Below are positions 60,018 through 64,000 of a DNA stretch of 64,000 bases, in pieces. The translations under genes were made by a program, and so were the position numbers. The notes beneath the pieces are model-generated. The model was not told where the DNA came from. It made no database searches and saw only the letters and a program-made list of their open reading frames with translations. The stretch is from Fibrobacterota bacterium. GTDB lineage: Bacteria; Fibrobacterota; Chitinivibrionia; Chitinivibrionales; Chitinispirillaceae. The stretch is taken from contig JAEZKC010000071.1 of NCBI GenBank assembly GCA_023436205.1, positions 62,001-126,000 of the forward strand. Direction: 5' to 3'. Each line of letters begins with the position of its first letter. The stretch's first letter is position 1.

Positions 60018-61139
60018 GTGATTGTCAAACGAACCAGCATGAGGGTATTTGAAGCCATTCTAATGGTTGTTCTAACAATCAGCTGCGTCAATAAAGAAAG
60101 CAGCCCACTTTTCATCACCGTGTACAATCCTTTAAGCAGCCCTCTGGATGGCCCTCCGGCGGGCAACCCCGACGGCAGCAGCCTTATTCCAGCCGAAGCT
60201 GGACCGGAGGACGTCAGCACTCCCGATCAGATAGTGGGTGATGGCACCCCGGAAAGCTGCACTGGCCAGGCCTTCATCGATGCAGTGGCGAAAGGCGGCA
60301 AAATAGTCTTTAACGGCGGAACCGAACCATTCACCATAACTCTTGACAAACCTGCAAAGATATTCAACGATGCAGCCCAGGATGTGGTGATTGACGGCGG
60401 TGGTTTGGTAACACTCAGCGGTGGAGGCACCACCCGCATTCTGTACATGAACACCTGCGACCAGGCTCAGCACTGGACCACACCACACTGCGACAACCAA
60501 GCAAGCCCTCGGCTTGTCGTGCAGAACCTGACATTTGCCAACGGGGATTCACGATCCGAAAAACAGTATGCCGGCGGAGGAGCAATCTGGGTTCGCGGAG
60601 GACGGTTCCGGGCGATTAACTGCCGTTTTTTCAATAACCGTTGTGCTGAAAGTGGACCGGACGTTGGCGGCGGAGCGATTCGCGTATTTGATCAGTACAA
60701 CGACCTTCCTGTTTACCTGGTCAACTGTACCTTCGGCGGAACTCAGGACTTTGGCAATGTGGGATCCAACGGTGGGGCGATCAGCTCGATTGGTGTTTCC
60801 TGGACCATCATCGATTGCCTTTTCTCTTACAACCGGGCGGTCGGCTACGGAGGCAATCCGGCACAAGACGGCACGCTGGGAGGAGGTAGCGGTGGAGCCA
60901 TTTACAACGACGGCAACACCATCAAGCTTTCAATTCGGGGAACTCTGATCGAGAATAACGAGATCAATGCCTTTGGCCCAGCAATCTTCTTTGTCTCCAA
61001 TAACCACACCGGGTTATTACAGATTGACAAATCAATTATCCGGCGGAACAGCGGTGGAGGAGGTGTCTGGCAGGTGCTTCCAGGCATTTCGATGCATGCA
61101 GATACCAGACGTCAAATCACCAATTCGACTATAGAATAG
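60018..61139 (+). CDS. Lipoprotein with right-handed parallel beta-helix
   Basis: 373 residues. GTG start with GGAGGT; signal ending LTISC (Cys23), then a Pro/Gly/Ser linker. From about 85 the sequence has beta-helix turns: VVIDGGGLVTLSGGGTTRIL, LVVQNLTFANGDSRSEKQYA, GGGAIWVRGGRFRAINCRFF, GGGAIRVFDQYNDLPVYLVN, GGAISSIGVSWTIIDCLFSY and GGAIYNDGNTIKLSIRGTLI. This is the choice-of-anchor-Q/polymorphic outer-membrane style of helix. Carbohydrate binding or lyase activity is possible, but I see no catalytic set. Confidence 0.8.
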   Translation: MIVKRTSMRVFEAILMVVLTISCVNKESSPLFITVYNPLSSPLDGPPAGNPDGSSLIPAEAGPEDVSTPDQIVGDGTPESCTGQAFIDAVAKGGKIVFNGGTEPFTITLDKPAKIFNDAAQDVVIDGGGLVTLSGGGTTRILYMNTCDQAQHWTTPHCDNQASPRLVVQNLTFANGDSRSEKQYAGGGAIWVRGGRFRAINCRFFNNRCAESGPDVGGGAIRVFDQYNDLPVYLVNCTFGGTQDFGNVGSNGGAISSIGVSWTIIDCLFSYNRAVGYGGNPAQDGTLGGGSGGAIYNDGNTIKLSIRGTLIENNEINAFGPAIFFVSNNHTGLLQIDKSIIRRNSGGGGVWQVLPGISMHADTRRQITNSTIE

Positions 61140-61226
61140 ATTAAATCATTAGAAATACCATTACTAAGCATCTTTTCCATTACTTATTTTTCCAAGCTCA
61201 CCCAATTTTTCACAAAGCGAGATAAG

Positions 61227-62384
61227 GTGAATAAAATTACTGTTTTGGTTTTTGGTTTAGTGTTCTCTTTATGTTTTGCAAAACCACCTCGAAACATTGC
61301 GATTTCTCTGAATAGACTTAGTAAGAGCACCACTATTGATGAAAAAGTATCCTTTTCAAAAATCAATTCAGCTCTCATTCTGAAGGATAATAGTGATATA
61401 ATTCTTTGCGGTCAGATATGTAATAAGAAGAACGGGCTTATATTTGATGATATCTGCCAGGCATTCAATATAGTCTTAGAAAACGATTCGGCTCCATCAA
61501 TATTCATTGGTACAAACGAAAGAGATCTGCATAACTTTAAAGGACTGAGTGCCAGCCTGTATGAACCCGGAGTAGCAAATGAGAAACTTATCGCAACTTG
61601 GCAAAGAAAGGCAGGCAAAAGGCCGATTATTGTACAAAATATAAATCCAGAAACCCACATAGCTGACCTACTCATCAAAACCGATGTTCTGTTAAAAAAA
61701 TTCCTGCTCGATAAAAAAGGTCTGGGAATCGGTAGCCTGCCCTCTTTCAAGAACTATTATTCAAACTACTGCCAAGAGCTGCTTGAAAATGGCAAACGCA
61801 TCTTTGTCCCTTTTAACAACACCTTCTGGATACACCCGGACAGTTTCAGCATTGCTTTTTCAGAAAACAATATAAGTGTACCTGCTAATTCCTTAAAATT
61901 GGTTCCGGAACAGGACAATTCACAAGATCACAGCGCATGGCTCAATAAGCTTTCCTATTCAGAAAAATTCAATTCCAAGCTGGACAGAATACAACAAAAG
62001 CAGCAGCTCTTTGAATCCACCCAATCGTTTTATAATATTCTCCTCATTGCCAATGTGATTTATAAACACAATCTTTATGCCAAATGTGGTTTCAACCTTA
62101 CTGATATTGCAAAACTCCGTTCAAAATCAAAAGTAATCCCCCCCGACAGCGTAGATGGTATTTATACCTCAAGTTACCTGGATTATATGAAAATGGAACA
62201 CCAAAGAAAAAGAGCAGATAGTCCCGCCAGTTACTATTACTTTTACCTGTACTTTCAGGGAGGTATTTTGCTTGATTACCTATCCCCGAATACAGTACAA
62301 TCTGAAACGGATTCCAGGCAGGAGGAACTATCCAGAATTCTCTCTGCCAGACCTGATTCCCTGACGCTTTATTGGACATATTAA
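61227..62384 (+). CDS. Secreted protein of unknown function
   Basis: 385 residues. GTG start; signal NKITVLVFGLVFSLCFAKPP. Mixed alpha/beta mature part with NPETHIADLLIKTDVLLKKF, FVPFNNTFWIHPDSFSIAFS and a helical C-terminal third with several Tyr (ASYYYFYLYFQGGILLDYL). Not recognised. It sits 20 bases before the CsgG/FlgO-like gene and is probably co-transcribed with it. Lower GC and more Asn/Lys/Ser than its neighbours hint at a different origin. Confidence 0.65.
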   Translation: MNKITVLVFGLVFSLCFAKPPRNIAISLNRLSKSTTIDEKVSFSKINSALILKDNSDIILCGQICNKKNGLIFDDICQAFNIVLENDSAPSIFIGTNERDLHNFKGLSASLYEPGVANEKLIATWQRKAGKRPIIVQNINPETHIADLLIKTDVLLKKFLLDKKGLGIGSLPSFKNYYSNYCQELLENGKRIFVPFNNTFWIHPDSFSIAFSENNISVPANSLKLVPEQDNSQDHSAWLNKLSYSEKFNSKLDRIQQKQQLFESTQSFYNILLIANVIYKHNLYAKCGFNLTDIAKLRSKSKVIPPDSVDGIYTSSYLDYMKMEHQRKRADSPASYYYFYLYFQGGILLDYLSPNTVQSETDSRQEELSRILSARPDSLTLYWTY

Positions 62385-62404
62385 TACAAATATTAAAATC
62401 ATTC

Positions 62405-63769
62405 ATGAAACGTTTTCTGATTCTACTCCTCTTCCTACTCCCCTACACTGTTTTTTCAGCCGATTTACCGACAGTTTCAGTCCTGTATTTTTCCGATCTC
62501 TCTCCCCAGAAGAATTTTCCGACGCTGGCAAAAACCATAACCGAGATACTTATCACCGAACTGGCTTCTGATGAACAGATCGCGCTCATAGAACGGGAAC
62601 AGCTGGAAAAAGCCATGGCGGAGATCGCGCTGGGGCAGTCCGGGGCAATTGACGAGAGCAGTGCTCCGAAGATAGGCAACCTGCTCAGTGCTCACTATAT
62701 TCTCACCGGTTCCTATTTCATTCAAAAAAAGAAAATCACCATTACTGTCAAACTTATCAATACAGAGAAGGGTACCATAATCGGAAGTGACAAGATCACA
62801 GATGATATTCGCAATTTCGACAGATGCTTCGGAAAAGTGGCCTCATCCAGCTTGGAGATAATAGCCAAACTGCACCCGGCGGCCAAAGCTGTGCTTACAG
62901 GCAATACCGAAGTATCATTCGAAACTGCTGTGCAATTCGGAAACGCTCTGGACAAAAAAGATAAAGGCGAGCTTAAAGAAGCAGAGACCGTTCTCTCATC
63001 CATTCTTTCGGCAGCACCTGATTTCAACTGTGCGAAAATCACCCTGGAAGATGTCAGAAGCAGACTGAAAACATTAACAGAAAAACACAATCAATCCATT
63101 GAAGCACTAAAGCAGGAAAAAATGACTTTCATGGATTTCAACCGGGTAGCCAGCAACTACCTTTCACAGATGAAGTATTTTGAACTGCTTACCTTCTGCA
63201 TGAGCATGCGCAGTAATCCTCCGGAAGCCCCTCAAGGGAGCGGCATGGATGCAGCAGAACTTGTAGACTACTATCTGCTCACTGCTGCTCACAGTTTACG
63301 CAGATGGGAACTGGTTGTGCGTGAGGGGGAAAGATTTCTGCAGAAGTATTCAGGATCCATGTATTTCATTAATGTAAAAAATTATGTGCAGATGGCTGCA
63401 TCAGAGCATGAAAAACGCGAAACAAATGAAAAGTCAGTTCAGGATTCGATCGCGCCTTTACTGGAAAATCTCAAATCCGCCTCGCCAGCAAAACGAAAAG
63501 AACTCAACTACCATATCGGCATGGAATTTATGACTCGGGAACTTTACGAAAGCGCACTCATCTATTTCAAGAATATTGATATCAGCACTATTTCAGGGCC
63601 ATTGGGCGACGATTCTCCAGACCAAGTGCTTTTTAACCTGTTTATGTGCTATTACCAGAACTTTGATTTCCAGGCTATCTCTCATATTTTCGAAGCCACC
63701 TCCAAAACCTTCCCCGATTCACCCTATCTGGAGGGTATGCGATCAAGGGTGATTCTTTTTGGGGACTGA
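62405..63769 (+). CDS. CsgG/FlgO-like N-terminal domain fused to TPR-like region, secreted
   Basis: 454 residues from the ATG at 62405, placing the signal (MKRFLILLLFLLPYTVFSAD) at the N-terminus; an ATG at 62372 is upstream but inside the preceding stop region. The domain at about 20-150 (TVSVLYFSDLSPQKNFPTLA, TEILITELASDEQIALIERE, HYILTGSYFIQKKKITITVK) has the CsgG/FlgO plan of periplasmic proteins. Helical TPR-like repeats follow (NALDKKDKGELKEAETVLSS; YHIGMEFMTRELYESALIYF). Probably periplasmic or outer-membrane associated. Export or motility roles are known for FlgO-like proteins, but not shown here. Confidence 0.75.
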   Translation: MKRFLILLLFLLPYTVFSADLPTVSVLYFSDLSPQKNFPTLAKTITEILITELASDEQIALIEREQLEKAMAEIALGQSGAIDESSAPKIGNLLSAHYILTGSYFIQKKKITITVKLINTEKGTIIGSDKITDDIRNFDRCFGKVASSSLEIIAKLHPAAKAVLTGNTEVSFETAVQFGNALDKKDKGELKEAETVLSSILSAAPDFNCAKITLEDVRSRLKTLTEKHNQSIEALKQEKMTFMDFNRVASNYLSQMKYFELLTFCMSMRSNPPEAPQGSGMDAAELVDYYLLTAAHSLRRWELVVREGERFLQKYSGSMYFINVKNYVQMAASEHEKRETNEKSVQDSIAPLLENLKSASPAKRKELNYHIGMEFMTRELYESALIYFKNIDISTISGPLGDDSPDQVLFNLFMCYYQNFDFQAISHIFEATSKTFPDSPYLEGMRSRVILFGD

Positions 63770-63779
63770 TCGGGAAGAG

Positions 63780-63799
63780 GACGCCATAAAAATGGCGTC
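63780..63799. terminator. Bidirectional terminator hairpin
   Basis: Perfect 8-bp stem GACGCCAT/ATGGCGTC with an AAAA loop between converging genes. Confidence 0.7.
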
Positions 63800-63804
63800 T
63801 CTGT

Positions 63805-64000
63805 TTATGGTTTGATCAGAATTTTTGTATATCCGGCCCCTTCACCCTCACCTCGCAGATCAAATTTGCTGTACGCTTCCGGCGCTTTGCTCAATGGTAT
63901 GCGCTGACTCACGATAAAACTGGGCTTTGCTTTACCGGCAATAATCAGGTTACGAAGGTGTTCTGCATGTCGCTTGACAGGTGTTTGACCCGTTCCGATA
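63805..64000 (-). CDS. Zinc-dependent alcohol/formaldehyde dehydrogenase (3' end only)
   Basis: The 64 visible C-terminal residues read IGTGQTPVKRHAEHLRNLII, then AGKAKPSFIVSQRIPLSKAP and EAYSKFDLRGEGEGAGYTKI, ending LIKP. This is the end of the zinc MDR family, closest in pattern to glutathione-independent formaldehyde dehydrogenase (GQCPVKRY..LR.LI..G.A.P....H..PL..AP.AY..FD.R). The catalytic and NAD-binding parts lie outside the window. Confidence 0.8.
   Translation of the reverse strand, partial: IGTGQTPVKRHAEHLRNLIIAGKAKPSFIVSQRIPLSKAPEAYSKFDLRGEGEGAGYTKILIKP

Noticed and set aside
1..64000. tRNA/rRNA genes, CRISPR arrays, insertion sequences, origin of replication
   Set aside because: I looked for cloverleaf-like segments with GGTTCGA-type arms, regularly spaced repeats, transposase frames and DnaA-box clusters in the gaps and saw none; a dedicated tRNA/Rfam scan would be decisive.

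Overview
The window reads as a chromosomal segment of an anaerobic or facultative, Gram-negative bacterium. My best placement is the FCB side of the tree, probably Fibrobacterota (Chitinispirillum/Chitinivibrio-like). The clues are a fragment of the Fibrobacter-enriched TIGR02147 family, surface proteins ending in a FlgD-like/type IX sorting-like domain, a glycyl-radical (class III) ribonucleotide reductase, a six-subunit Rnf complex with an enlarged RnfB, and many outer-membrane lipoproteins and beta-barrels. The placement is inference; no rRNA gene is present to settle it. I recognised no tRNA, insertion sequence or CRISPR array.

Layout. 1-2.6 kb: nrdD with the start of nrdG. 2.7-8.1 kb: type IV pilus alignment operon pilM-N-O-(AMIN-PilP)-pilQ, then a small membrane protein and a YcgR/PilZ-type c-di-GMP receptor. 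9.8-11.2 kb: HDOD signalling pair. 11.4-19.8 kb: core block rplM-rpsI, rpsB, tsf-pyrH-frr and uppS-cdsA-dxr-rseP (translation, envelope lipid carrier, phospholipid and isoprenoid synthesis, site-2 protease). 19.8-25.5 kb: trxB and, divergently, a 1510-residue secreted repeat protein behind a near-ideal class II CRP-type promoter. 25.6-29.2 kb: HEPN/MNT pair and an AsmA-like protein.

29.5-37.8 kb is the most unusual stretch: nine genes on the minus strand running ECF sigma factor, zinc-finger anti-sigma, secreted caspase-like protease with a C-terminal beta-barrel-like domain, small outer-membrane barrel, secreted protein, LpoB-like lipoprotein, COG3014-like TPR lipoprotein, lipoprotein and M48 metalloprotease. 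It looks like an envelope-sensing regulon with two proteases outside the cytoplasm. 38-43 kb: TPR lipoprotein, outer-membrane beta-barrel, a broken TIGR02147 gene and a DUF4416 gene. 43.2-48.7 kb: rnfCDGEAB, coupling ferredoxin and NAD redox to an ion gradient.

48.8-64 kb is accessory: sugar-binding-like and spondin-domain surface proteins, a second HEPN/MNT pair, two unknown genes sharing a perfect CGTGTA-N6-TACACG palindrome in their upstream regions, a TPR protein paired with a beta-propeller protein, a nucleoside hydrolase, a beta-helix lipoprotein, a CsgG/FlgO-like TPR protein and the 3' end of a zinc alcohol dehydrogenase.

Starts were moved inward from the longest open frame where a Shine-Dalgarno site, signal peptide or promoter position demanded it; each such case is explained in its entry.
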